Below are positions 17,583 to 25,374 of a stretch of 64,000 nucleotides of DNA, one piece after another. Source of the stretch: Betaproteobacteria bacterium MOLA814. GTDB taxonomy: Bacteria; Pseudomonadota; Gammaproteobacteria; Burkholderiales; Burkholderiaceae_C. The stretch spans positions 314,003 through 378,002 of the forward strand of contig AYMW01000003.1 of assembly GCA_000496475.1 (NCBI GenBank), read 5' to 3'. Position numbers and translations under genes: made by a program. The notes beneath the pieces were generated by a model. It was given only the letters and a program-made list of their open reading frames with translations. It was not told the origin of the DNA and did not search any database. Position 1 is the first letter of the stretch, and each line of letters begins with the position of its first letter.

Positions 17583-18469
17583 TGTGAAATCTTCAAAGAA
17601 GTCTCTTTTACGTCAGCTGCACCTGAAGTTGCGTTGTCGTAAGACTCTGCGTAGAAAGCCAGCGTTGTACGCTTGCTCATTGGGTACGACACTTTAAAGC
17701 CGCTACCTGAACGTGATGTAGAGCCTACAGTCTTAGATTTAGCGGCTGTAACTGCAACACTAACAGGACCAACTGGAGCTGTCACTGTCAAACCAGTTTC
17801 TTTGTTGTCAGCGGAGGTACCGTTGTCACTATCCAGTTGACCGTAGGTTACAGCAGCAATGCCTAAGTCATAGCCAATTTTGTAACCAACGCGGCTCTGC
17901 AGTGCAGTAGTAATTGCACTGTCGGTCGTCTGAGTAGACAAGGCAGCCAAAGTCAATGCGCCCATTTTGTAACCCAAGATAACTGACGTTGAGGAAAGTG
18001 CTGGTGCGGTCATACCGTAGCCATAAGCTGTTCCGCCATCCTTGTAGCTGACAGCAACACTTAAGCCAGGAACCATAGATGGCAGTGAGTAAGTCACACG
18101 GTCACCGACAGTGCCGTTACCGTTCGCTGTCAAACCGTCAACTGGCAAGTAGTCGCTGCCTTCAACGTCAGAGAATGTCAGTGAACCGAAGCCACCGGAT
18201 AAACCCAAAACATTGCCATTACCTGTAGTTGCATCGCCTTCGCCCATGACGTCGAGGCTCATAGAAGCTGACAACTTTAAGCCGCCACCGAGGTCTTCGG
18301 AAACAGCAAAAGTAACACTGCTGTCGTCAAAGCCAAAGCCTTTGTCGTTAACAGTCGAACTGGTTTGTGTTGATTTGAAACCAGCGGTGATTACGCCAGA
18401 CAAAGTTACTTGAGCCATTGCGGTGCTTGTGACTGCCACTGCAGCCAGAGCAATTAGAGTTTTTTTCAT
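17573..18469 (-). CDS. Gram-negative porin
   Basis: Outer-membrane general porin of the burkholderial type, 298 residues. Signal peptide MKKTLIALAAVAVTSTAMA, then AQVTLSGVITAGFKST; alternating strand-like segments such as LGGGLKLSASMSLDV and KIGYDLGIAAVTYGQLD; and a final SLKISHSF with the terminal Phe needed for assembly. The ATG at 18469 is preceded by GGAG nine bases upstream. It is somewhat shorter than the usual 330-380 residues of the family. The gene converges on the start-less porin and shares 20-21 base identical blocks with it in the signal-peptide and first-strand regions, as well as the 3' flank. Confidence 0.92.
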   Translation of the reverse strand: MKKTLIALAAVAVTSTAMAQVTLSGVITAGFKSTQTSSTVNDKGFGFDDSSVTFAVSEDLGGGLKLSASMSLDVMGEGDATTGNGNVLGLSGGFGSLTFSDVEGSDYLPVDGLTANGNGTVGDRVTYSLPSMVPGLSVAVSYKDGGTAYGYGMTAPALSSTSVILGYKMGALTLAALSTQTTDSAITTALQSRVGYKIGYDLGIAAVTYGQLDSDNGTSADNKETGLTVTAPVGPVSVAVTAAKSKTVGSTSRSGSGFKVSYPMSKRTTLAFYAESYDNATSGAADVKETSLKISHSF

Positions 18470-18705
18470 TGAGATTTTCTCCAAAGTTGAAAATGGGGGC
18501 TAGAGGATGAGTCCTTTTGCCAACCTCCATATGGAAGTTGTATGTATTCGACCAGATCGCAACGCCTCTTGCAAAGGTTTTCACTCATTTCGTGCTGTTT
18601 GGCCTTATTCCGTTGCCAGAAAGCGACATCGCCCAAACAGCTCAGATTCGCTTATTCACGCAAGTTATTGTTTTGGAACAATTATTTTAAAAATTATCGA
18701 AGTAA

Positions 18706-18717
18706 AGGGTTAACCCT
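18706..18717. promoter_or_regulatory. Perfect 12-bp palindrome, possible operator
   Basis: AGGGTTAACCCT lies between the divergent porin and coq7 genes, about 240 bases from each start, next to an AT-rich stretch (18680-18700). It could bind a dimeric regulator of the porin. The rest of the 480-base gap (18470-18949) shows no gene. Confidence 0.35.
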
Positions 18718-18902
18718 AGGCTCGCACCATGTGAGCCCTCATCGCCCAACAACCACGGCCTGGTGTGCATCGCCAGCCTGACCTGCAGGCTTGTACAACC
18801 GTGCCAGTCACCTGCCGCAGGCGAGCAAGTTGCAGCCGCCATAAACCGCAATTGTGGGGACCAGTCACTGAAATAGGCAACTGAAACGAACTGGGTATTG
18901 TT

Positions 18903-18931
18903 TTGTTGTAACGTAAGTTAATTCTCATATT
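18903..18931 (+). promoter_or_regulatory. Probable coq7 promoter
   Basis: TTGTTG (18903-18908), a 17-base spacer and CATATT (18926-18931) form a reasonable sigma70 promoter 18 bases before the coq7 start codon. Confidence 0.45.
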
Positions 18932-18949
18932 GTTCTGATTGATTTAGCC

Positions 18950-19588
18950 ATGTCACATACTGCCGACGCACTCATCAATGCCATTGACAGCGGCTTGCGC
19001 ACCCTGTTTGCCACACCGCATGCCAGTCGTGCCCTAGATTTGCCAACTGACAACCCACCACTCAACGCAGCGCAGCAGCGCGACAGCGCCTCGCTGATGC
19101 GTGTCAACCATGTGGGCGAGGTCTGTGCGCAAGGCCTGTATGCCGCGCAAGCGTTGGGCGCACGCGTGTTTTATAAAGACGAGGCTTTGGCTGGCCATTT
19201 GGAAGCCGCCAGCGTGGAAGAAAACGACCACTTGGCGTGGACCAGTGAGCGCTTGCACGAGCTGAACGGGCGGCCTTCGTTGCTGAACCCTGTCTGGTAC
19301 GCGGGCTCGTTTGCAATGGGTTTGCTGGCTGCGCGCATGGGCAAACGCGTGAGTTTGGGGTTTGTGGTGGCCACTGAACAACAGGTTGAGGCGCATTTGG
19401 CCTCGCACATGACAAGGCTAGATCCCAGCGACACCCGGTCCAACGCCATCGTGGCACACATGAAACAAGACGAGGCACGGCACGCCAAACAGGCGCAGGC
19501 GGCCGGTGGCATGACATTGCCCCAGCCCGTTCAAGCAGCGATGCGGGGCGCAGCGAAAATTATGACGACCGTGGCGCAGCGTATTTGA
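18950..19588 (+). CDS. coq7: Coq7, demethoxyubiquinone hydroxylase
   Basis: Diiron hydroxylase acting on 2-polyprenyl-3-methyl-6-methoxy-1,4-benzoquinol, the penultimate step of ubiquinone synthesis. It has 212 residues. Carboxylate/histidine ligands of the ferritin-like four-helix bundle are visible in MRVNHVGEVCAQGLYAAQAL, SVEENDHLAWTSERLHEL, TEQQVEAHLASH and MKQDEARHAKQA. An N-terminal extension of about 45 residues is typical of burkholderial Coq7. It is monocistronic by context, with porin upstream (divergent) and osmC downstream (convergent). Confidence 0.95.
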   Translation: MSHTADALINAIDSGLRTLFATPHASRALDLPTDNPPLNAAQQRDSASLMRVNHVGEVCAQGLYAAQALGARVFYKDEALAGHLEAASVEENDHLAWTSERLHELNGRPSLLNPVWYAGSFAMGLLAARMGKRVSLGFVVATEQQVEAHLASHMTRLDPSDTRSNAIVAHMKQDEARHAKQAQAAGGMTLPQPVQAAMRGAAKIMTTVAQRI

Positions 19589-19724
19589 GACTTGCACATG
19601 CAGTGGTGACGGGTTGTTAGCCGTGCCACAGTGAACCCGTTGTCGCGGGCAACCATTCACGTGTCGTGCTGGCTCAAGCACCAGGGCATGTCCAGCAGGG
19701 CATGTCCAGTTTGGGCCTGGTGGC

Positions 19725-20174
19725 TTAAAGCGACACGACGTCCACGGTGGTTGTGATGTCTGCGGTTTTACCCAACATAATGCTGGCAGAACAGTAGGTG
19801 TCGTGGCTCATGGCGACAGCGCGCTCCACCGCGGCTCTGGGCAAATTGACGCCAGTCACCACAAAGTGCATGTGGATGTGGGTAAACACCTTGGGGTCGG
19901 TCTCGGCGCGTTGTGTGGTGAGTGTGACGGTGCAACCCGTTACTGCATGGCGACCACGCTTCAAAATCAAGACCACGTCGTAGGCCGTGCAACCGCCAGT
20001 GCCAGCCAACACCGTTTCCATGGGTCTGGCGGCCATGTTGGCACCGCCGTTTTCTGGCTTGGACGCATCGGGTGCGCCGTCCATGGTGATGACGTGCCCG
20101 CTGCCGGTTTCTGCCACAAAGCCCATGTTGGACTGAGCGCCTGTTGCGCCCGTCCAGGTTACTGTGCATTCCAT
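19725..20174 (-). CDS. OsmC family peroxide-reducing protein
   Basis: OsmC/Ohr-fold thiol peroxidase, 149 residues. The two redox cysteines are Cys62 in GTGGCTAYDVV and Cys128 in DTYCSASIML, spaced as in OsmC. Such proteins reduce organic hydroperoxides in the cytoplasm. The subgroup with METVLAGTGGCTAYDVV is the YhfA-like one, whose physiological substrate is less certain. GGAG lies six bases before the ATG. The gene is divergent from ilvA and has a terminator-like hairpin in its own leader. Confidence 0.9.
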   Translation of the reverse strand: MECTVTWTGATGAQSNMGFVAETGSGHVITMDGAPDASKPENGGANMAARPMETVLAGTGGCTAYDVVLILKRGRHAVTGCTVTLTTQRAETDPKVFTHIHMHFVVTGVNLPRAAVERAVAMSHDTYCSASIMLGKTADITTTVDVVSL

Positions 20175-20188
20175 TGATCACTCCAAAT

Positions 20189-20214
20189 AAAAAAAATGGT
20201 CGCGCTTGGCGACC
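20189..20214 (-). terminator. Terminator-like hairpin in the osmC leader
   Basis: On the minus strand GGTCGC pairs with GCGACC around a five-base loop and is followed by A and eight T, ending just before the osmC Shine-Dalgarno. A TATAAT at 20250-20245 would start transcription near 20238, so this structure is inside the osmC transcript and may attenuate it. Confidence 0.6.
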
Positions 20215-20263
20215 TATGCACCATAGACCTGAGCAACCGCCCACATTATAAAAAAAACGCGCT

Positions 20264-20276
20264 GTTGCATTGCAAC
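20264..20276. promoter_or_regulatory. Palindrome between the osmC and ilvA promoters
   Basis: GTTGCATTGCAAC is a perfect 13-bp odd palindrome. It is placed between the -10 boxes of the two divergent transcripts (TATAAT minus strand 20250-20245; TATACT plus strand 20284-20289), overlapping both -35 zones, which suits a shared operator. Confidence 0.42.
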
Positions 20277-20295
20277 ATACCGCTATACTTTGGGT

Positions 20296-20428
20296 ATTGA
20301 AAGCGTTGGTGTGCAAGCGCTGACAGCTTGGCAGCATACCAATGCCCCCGAGCGCAACCAGTTGTCTCCTCCACCTCCTCAAAACTGGTGGATTCAGCCT
20401 CAAGCTGCAAAGCTTGAGGCTTTTTTTT
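20296..20428 (+). ncRNA. Candidate small RNA or attenuated ilvA leader with anti-Shine-Dalgarno loop
   Basis: Downstream of the TATACT box comes a compact RNA-like unit. A hairpin with a perfect 7-bp stem (ACCAGTT 20357-20363 / AACTGGT 20383-20389) exposes a 19-base loop containing CTCCTCCACCTCCTC, which includes CACCTCCT, the anti-Shine-Dalgarno end of 16S rRNA. Next is a textbook terminator: an 11-bp perfect stem (20396-20406 / 20411-20421) and eight T. The transcript would be about 130 bases. CU-rich loop motifs of this kind are known in some proteobacterial regulatory RNAs. The alternative is an ilvA attenuator: an open frame from 20342 has four Leu codons in five just before the terminator, but it has no stop before the hairpin and no clear ribosome site. 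Confidence 0.48.
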
Positions 20429-20471
20429 GGACCTGTGACAGCGCGTATGATTTGCCGCAAGGATCTTCACT

Positions 20472-22043
20472 ATGCCAGCCACCACACCCACACCCACAAC
20501 CAGCAGCAACTTGAGCCCCAGTGATTACCTCAGGCGTATTTTAAATGCCAAGGTGTACGAGGTTGCCAAAGAAACCGACTTGGACACGGCGCATACATTG
20601 AGCGCCAAGCTCAACAACACGGTATTGCTCAAGCGCGAAGACCAGCAACCCGTGTTTAGTTTCAAGTTGCGTGGCGCCTATAACAAAATGGCCCACCTGA
20701 GCCGGGCGCAACTCAAGCGCGGCGTCATTTGCGCCTCAGCTGGCAACCATGCACAAGGTGTGGCCTTGTCGGCACGCAAATTAGGGGCAAAGGCACTTAT
20801 CGTGATGCCAACCACCACCCCACAAGTCAAAATTGACGCCGTGAGAGGGCTGGGCGGTGACGTGGTGTTGTTCGGCGAGAGCTTTACCGACGCTTACAAC
20901 CACGCGGTAGAACTTGAGCAAAAAAAGGGGCTTACGTTTGTACACCCCTTTGACGACCCTGATGTGATTGCGGGTCAAGGCACCGTTGCCATGGAAATGC
21001 TGCGACAACACACAGGTCCGCTTGACGCGGTATTTGTGGCCATTGGCGGCGGCGGGCTGATTGCTGGCGTGGCCAATTACATCAAAGCTGTGCGCCCAGA
21101 CGTCAAGGTCATTGGTGTGCAAATGAACGACTCTGATGCGATGGTGCAGTCGGTCAAAGCAGGGAAACGCGTGGCGCTGGCGGATGTGGGGCTTTTTTCT
21201 GACGGTACAGCCGTCAAACTGGTGGGTGCAGAAACATTTCGCGTGTCTAAAGAACTGGTCGACGACTACATCACCGTTGATACAGACGCCGTGTGCGCCG
21301 CTATCAAAGACATATTTACAGACACCCGCTCTATTGTTGAGCCCGCAGGCGCGTTGTCGGTGGCGGCCATCAAGCAATATGTGGCCAAGCACAAGGTCAA
21401 AGGCCGCACCTTTGCAGCCATTTTGTGCGGCGCCAATATGAACTTTGATCGCCTTCGCTTTGTCGCAGAGCGTGCTGGTGTTGGGGAAGAAAGCGAGGCC
21501 TTGTTTGCCGTCAGCTTGCCAGAAGAGCGGGGCAGCTTCAAGCGCTTTGTGCAATTGGTTGGCGATTTGCCGGGCGGTCCGCACAACGTGACCGAGTTCA
21601 ACTACCGCATGAATGATGCACAGCGCGCCAACGTGTTTGTGGGCTTGTCCACCAACAAAGGCGAAAGCCCACGGCTGGCAAAACACTTCAAACGCAGCGG
21701 CTTTGAAGCGGTAGACCTCACCCACGACGAGCTTGCCAAGCAACACGTGCGCCACATGATTGGTGGGCCCAACCCCCAAGGCGGTGACGAACGCTTGCTG
21801 CGGTTTATATTCCCAGAGCGCCCGGGCGCTTTGTTGAAGTTTTTATCCTTGATGCAACCCAACTGGAATATCAGCTTGTTTCACTACCGCAACCAAGGCG
21901 CTGATTACGGTCGTATTTTGGTGGGTATGCAGGTACCAAAGGCAGACAACAAGACCTTCAAGACCTTCCTCACCACGCTCAACTATCCCAGCGTGGACGA
22001 GACCGATAACCCGGTCTTTCGCTTGTTTTTAAAACCACAATAA
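20472..22043 (+). CDS. ilvA: Threonine ammonia-lyase, biosynthetic
   Basis: PLP enzyme converting L-threonine to 2-oxobutanoate and ammonia, the first step to isoleucine. The PLP lysine is Lys65 in PVFSFKLRGAYNKMA, with the phosphate-binding glycine loop in IGGGGLIAGVA and the SAGNHAQGVA motif. At 523 residues it has the long biosynthetic form, with two C-terminal ACT-like domains for isoleucine and valine control (LPEERGSFKRFVQLVG and FPERPGALLKFLSLM). It begins 44 bases after the terminator of the candidate small RNA and is followed 16 bases later by a 5'-nucleotidase. Confidence 0.96.
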   Translation: MPATTPTPTTSSNLSPSDYLRRILNAKVYEVAKETDLDTAHTLSAKLNNTVLLKREDQQPVFSFKLRGAYNKMAHLSRAQLKRGVICASAGNHAQGVALSARKLGAKALIVMPTTTPQVKIDAVRGLGGDVVLFGESFTDAYNHAVELEQKKGLTFVHPFDDPDVIAGQGTVAMEMLRQHTGPLDAVFVAIGGGGLIAGVANYIKAVRPDVKVIGVQMNDSDAMVQSVKAGKRVALADVGLFSDGTAVKLVGAETFRVSKELVDDYITVDTDAVCAAIKDIFTDTRSIVEPAGALSVAAIKQYVAKHKVKGRTFAAILCGANMNFDRLRFVAERAGVGEESEALFAVSLPEERGSFKRFVQLVGDLPGGPHNVTEFNYRMNDAQRANVFVGLSTNKGESPRLAKHFKRSGFEAVDLTHDELAKQHVRHMIGGPNPQGGDERLLRFIFPERPGALLKFLSLMQPNWNISLFHYRNQGADYGRILVGMQVPKADNKTFKTFLTTLNYPSVDETDNPVFRLFLKPQ

Positions 22044-22059
22044 GGCACGACAACACCCC

Positions 22060-22968
22060 ATGGTCAACACCTTAGACGGCAAACTGGTGGTTGCCATTTC
22101 TTCTCGCGCATTGTTTGACTTCGAAGAAGAAAACCGCGCCTTCGAAGATGGCGACGACCGTTCGTACATGCAGCTGCAGCTCAGCCGCCTAGACGTGCCA
22201 GCCACGCCAGGCGTGGCTTTCTCAATGGTGCAAAAATTATTGGCTTTTAACGACGCCAACGCACAACCTGTTGAAGTCGTCATCTTGTCGCGCAATGACC
22301 CAGTCAGTGGCATGCGTGTGTTTCGGTCAGCCAAACACTATGGCTTGGCTATTCAACGCGGCAGTTTTACGCGCGGGCGTTCGCCGTGGAAATACCTCAA
22401 GCCCCTCAAAGCCAATCTGTTTTTATCAACCCACTTGGCCGATGTACGTGAGGCGCTGGCAGCAGGCGTGCCTGCCGCACAGGTCTACCCACACTCGGTA
22501 CACGCATCCAATGCGCACCCACAAGAGCTGCGCATCGCTTTTGACGGCGACGCGGTGTTGTTCAGCGATGAAGCCGAGCGTATTTACCAAGAGCACGGTC
22601 TAGATGCCTTTGTCCAACACGAGTCACTGCGCGCCGCACAGCCGTTGCCTGGCGGCCCATTCAAGCCATTTTTAGAAGCCTTGCAGCGCATGCAACAAGC
22701 CTCTGCACACCACGCAGATATGCCTATTGCCATTCGCACCGCTTTGATCACCGCACGCAGCGCGCCGTCACATGAACGCGCTATTCGCACGCTCATGGAC
22801 TGGCACATCGACATTGACGAGGCGATCTTTTTAGGCGGACTGGCCAAGGGCGAGTTTTTACGCGAGTTTGAGCCAGATTTTTTCTTTGACGATCAAACTG
22901 GCCACGTTGAATCTGCCGCCAGCCATGTCCCCAGCGGTCACGTAGCCAGCGGCACCCGCAACACCTAA
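22060..22968 (+). CDS. Cytosolic 5'-nucleotidase family protein
   Basis: A 302-residue member of the family related to eukaryotic cytosolic 5'-nucleotidase 1 (Pfam 5_nucleotid), expected to dephosphorylate nucleoside monophosphates. Supporting blocks are LVVAISSRALFDFEEENRAF at the N-terminus, VVILSRNDPVSGMRVFRSAKHYGL, the STHLADVREALAAGVPAA segment and RIAFDGDAVLFSDEAERIY, which carries the HAD-like aspartates. It sits between ilvA and an ABC exporter with short gaps (16 and 23 bases), so the three are likely cotranscribed; no metabolic link is obvious. Confidence 0.83.
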   Translation: MVNTLDGKLVVAISSRALFDFEEENRAFEDGDDRSYMQLQLSRLDVPATPGVAFSMVQKLLAFNDANAQPVEVVILSRNDPVSGMRVFRSAKHYGLAIQRGSFTRGRSPWKYLKPLKANLFLSTHLADVREALAAGVPAAQVYPHSVHASNAHPQELRIAFDGDAVLFSDEAERIYQEHGLDAFVQHESLRAAQPLPGGPFKPFLEALQRMQQASAHHADMPIAIRTALITARSAPSHERAIRTLMDWHIDIDEAIFLGGLAKGEFLREFEPDFFFDDQTGHVESAASHVPSGHVASGTRNT

Positions 22969-22991
22969 ACCTCACCTGCACGAGCCAAACC

Positions 22992-24764
22992 ATGCCTAAT
23001 GCTGTTCAACACTGGTGGGCCAAGCAAGGCCTGAAATGGGCGGATTTTACGCAGTTTGTCCGCCGCGCATGGGCGCTCACGCTGCCCTACTTCGTGTCCG
23101 ACCAAAAATGGCGCGCCAGAGCCATGTTGGCGGGAATTGTGGCTCTGAATTTGGCCGCTGTTTATATGTTGGTGCTCATCAACGAGTGGAACCGCGTGTT
23201 TTACGACGCCTTGCAAGACCGCAACGCTGATGTGTTTTGGCGAGAACTGAAACGCTTTTTAATGCTGGCGTTTGGTTTTGTCATTGTGGCTGTATACCGC
23301 TTCTACCTCACGCAACTGTTAGAGATGTATTGGCGCAAATGGCTGACTGAGTTTTACGCCAACCGTTGGCTGACACAGCACGCGTTTTACCGCTTGGAGT
23401 TGCTGCTCTTTGCCAAGGGCGGCACCGACAACGCCGCGACAGACAACCCCGACCAACGTATTCACGAAGACCTGAATTTGTTTACCAGCTACACCGTTAG
23501 CCTGACCATGGGCTTGCTCAATGCGGTGGTGACACTGCTGAGTTTTGTGGGTATTTTATGGACGTTGTCTGGCGATTTTTCGTTTCATGTGGCGGGCACT
23601 GCTGTCACCATTCCTGGTTTTATGGTGTGGATGGCATTGCTGTATTGCGCTGTAGGCAGTGTGCTCACCCACTATATAGGCCGTCCGTTGATCCGTTTGA
23701 ACTTCCGCCAGCAGCGCGTGGAAGCTGACTACCGCCACCACTTGGTCAGACTGCGTGAATACAGTGAGTCTGTCGCCATGGACAAGGGCGAGGCGGTTGA
23801 AAAAAGCCGCTTAGACAGACGCTTTGGGGCCGTGCTGAGCAATTACTTGCAGCTGCTGTTGGCACAAAAACGCCTCACATGGTTTACCGCGGGGTTTAAC
23901 CAATTGGCCATGGTGTTTCCCTTCGTGGTGGCTGCACCCAGGTTTTTTAGTGGTGCGATTCAACTGGGTCAGCTGATGCAAATAGCGTCGGCTTTTGGCC
24001 GCGTTCAAGACAGCTTGAGTTGGTTTGTCGACAGCTATGACAACCTTGCTCGATGGCGCGCCACAACGGACCGACTCACCTACTTTGAAGACGCCATGCA
24101 GGCCGTCTCTAGCGATACAGGTCAACGCCGCGAGGTGGGCGAATCCACAGCCCTGTTGGCAGACAGCTTACAGCTCAAGCTACCAGATGGTCAGACCCTT
24201 GGGGCGCCGCTGAGCTTGCTGGTTGAGCCTGGGCAAACATGGTGCGTACAAGGTCCCTCTGGCAGCGGTAAGTCCACGTTGCTGCGCGCCATCGCTGGCA
24301 TTTGGCCTTGGTGGTCAGGGCGCTTGGTGCGCCCTGACGCTTTTGACAACGATGCCATGTTTTTGCCGCAGCGCTCTTACTTTCCCAACGGCCCCTTGCG
24401 CGAGGCTGTGGCCTACCCACAAATGAGTGACGGCTTTGACGACGTCACCTTACAACGTGCGCTGAAGTTGGCAGGGTTGCCAGACTTGTCCTCACAACTC
24501 GATACACAGGCCAATTGGGGTCAGAAGCTATCTGGCGGCGAACAGCAACGCTTGGCTATAGCCCGGGTGTTTCTCAAACAACCCCGTTGGCTATTTTTAG
24601 ACGAGGCCACCAGCGCGCTGGATGAAGACACAGAGGCAACTGTCTACAAGGCAGTGCTGGATGACGTACTGGCGCGTGGCGGTTGCGTGGTGTCTGTGGC
24701 GCATCGCGCCACCGTTGCAGCCCTGCACAGCCACCATTGGGGCATACCCGATGTGAAAAAATGA
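22992..24764 (+). CDS. ABC transporter, fused permease and ATPase (SbmA/BacA-like)
   Basis: Half-transporter of 590 residues with an SbmA/BacA-type membrane domain (about 1-360: VALNLAAVYMLVLINEWNRVFYDALQDRN and RFYLTQLLEMYWRKWLTEFYANRWL) fused to an ABC ATPase. Walker A is GPSGSGKST, the signature LSGGEQQRLAIARV, and Walker B WLFLDEATSALDE. Relatives of the YddA/BacA type move peptides or very-long-chain fatty acyl groups. The substrate here is unknown. It is the last gene of the ilvA run. Confidence 0.9.
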   Translation: MPNAVQHWWAKQGLKWADFTQFVRRAWALTLPYFVSDQKWRARAMLAGIVALNLAAVYMLVLINEWNRVFYDALQDRNADVFWRELKRFLMLAFGFVIVAVYRFYLTQLLEMYWRKWLTEFYANRWLTQHAFYRLELLLFAKGGTDNAATDNPDQRIHEDLNLFTSYTVSLTMGLLNAVVTLLSFVGILWTLSGDFSFHVAGTAVTIPGFMVWMALLYCAVGSVLTHYIGRPLIRLNFRQQRVEADYRHHLVRLREYSESVAMDKGEAVEKSRLDRRFGAVLSNYLQLLLAQKRLTWFTAGFNQLAMVFPFVVAAPRFFSGAIQLGQLMQIASAFGRVQDSLSWFVDSYDNLARWRATTDRLTYFEDAMQAVSSDTGQRREVGESTALLADSLQLKLPDGQTLGAPLSLLVEPGQTWCVQGPSGSGKSTLLRAIAGIWPWWSGRLVRPDAFDNDAMFLPQRSYFPNGPLREAVAYPQMSDGFDDVTLQRALKLAGLPDLSSQLDTQANWGQKLSGGEQQRLAIARVFLKQPRWLFLDEATSALDEDTEATVYKAVLDDVLARGGCVVSVAHRATVAALHSHHWGIPDVKK

Positions 24765-24879
24765 ACCCATCAGTGCACAGCGTGATAGTATTTAAATCGA
24801 TAAAAAAAACACCCCTGACATCACATCAACACGATAGGTTTTAAAGACAAACACACCACGCAACTTGGAGAGACGACAC

Positions 24880-25374
24880 ATGACTGACCGCCGAACAGCT
24901 TTAGCGCGCCTATGCGTAGGCAGCGCACTGGTGACTTTGGGTATAGGAAGTGCTAACGCTGTTTCTGAAACAGAAGCAAGTTTACAAATTTCGTACCGCA
25001 ACGGCTCACAACGCACATTGACATTCAACGACTTGAATGGCCTGACACAGCACAGCATAGTGACCGCAACACCGTGGCACCTGGGTACCCCTACATTTAC
25101 AGGGCCGCTGCTGCGAGATGTACTACAGCTGGCCAACTTCGAAGGCGATGTTGTGCTGGCCTCTGCGGTGAATGACTACAACGTCACGATTCCCGTGGAA
25201 GACTTGGTTCAGCACCGTGTGGTGCTGGCGCACAGCATCAACGGCGAGCGGCTCACACTGCGCACGCTTGGACCTTTGTACGTCATGTACCCATTGGACT
25301 CAGATGAAACACTGCGAACCTCCGCCGTGTATGCGCGCTGTATCTGGCAGTTATTGCAAATCAAGGAGCCGTGA
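24880..25374 (+). CDS. Secreted SUOX-fold (molybdopterin-binding-like) protein, likely sensory partner
   Basis: Small exported protein of 164 residues starting at the ATG at 24880, with GGAGAG upstream. The N-terminus MTDRRTALARLCVGSALVTLGIGSANA is a signal peptide with an RR pair. The rest (LTFNDLNGLTQHSIVTATPWHLGTPTFTGPLLRDVLQLA, then YNVTIPVEDL, LGPLYVMYPLD and ending RCIWQL) matches the oxidoreductase molybdopterin-binding fold in miniature. The molybdenum-ligand cysteine of true enzymes is absent, so it is probably not catalytic. Its stop overlaps the sensor kinase start in a GTGA, suggesting coupled translation and a ligand-binding role for that kinase. Confidence 0.7.
   Translation: MTDRRTALARLCVGSALVTLGIGSANAVSETEASLQISYRNGSQRTLTFNDLNGLTQHSIVTATPWHLGTPTFTGPLLRDVLQLANFEGDVVLASAVNDYNVTIPVEDLVQHRVVLAHSINGERLTLRTLGPLYVMYPLDSDETLRTSAVYARCIWQLLQIKEP

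Noticed and set aside
20781-21779. Long open frame (332 codons) opposite ilvA
   Set aside because: It is entirely antisense to a well supported ilvA and its translation shows no domain.
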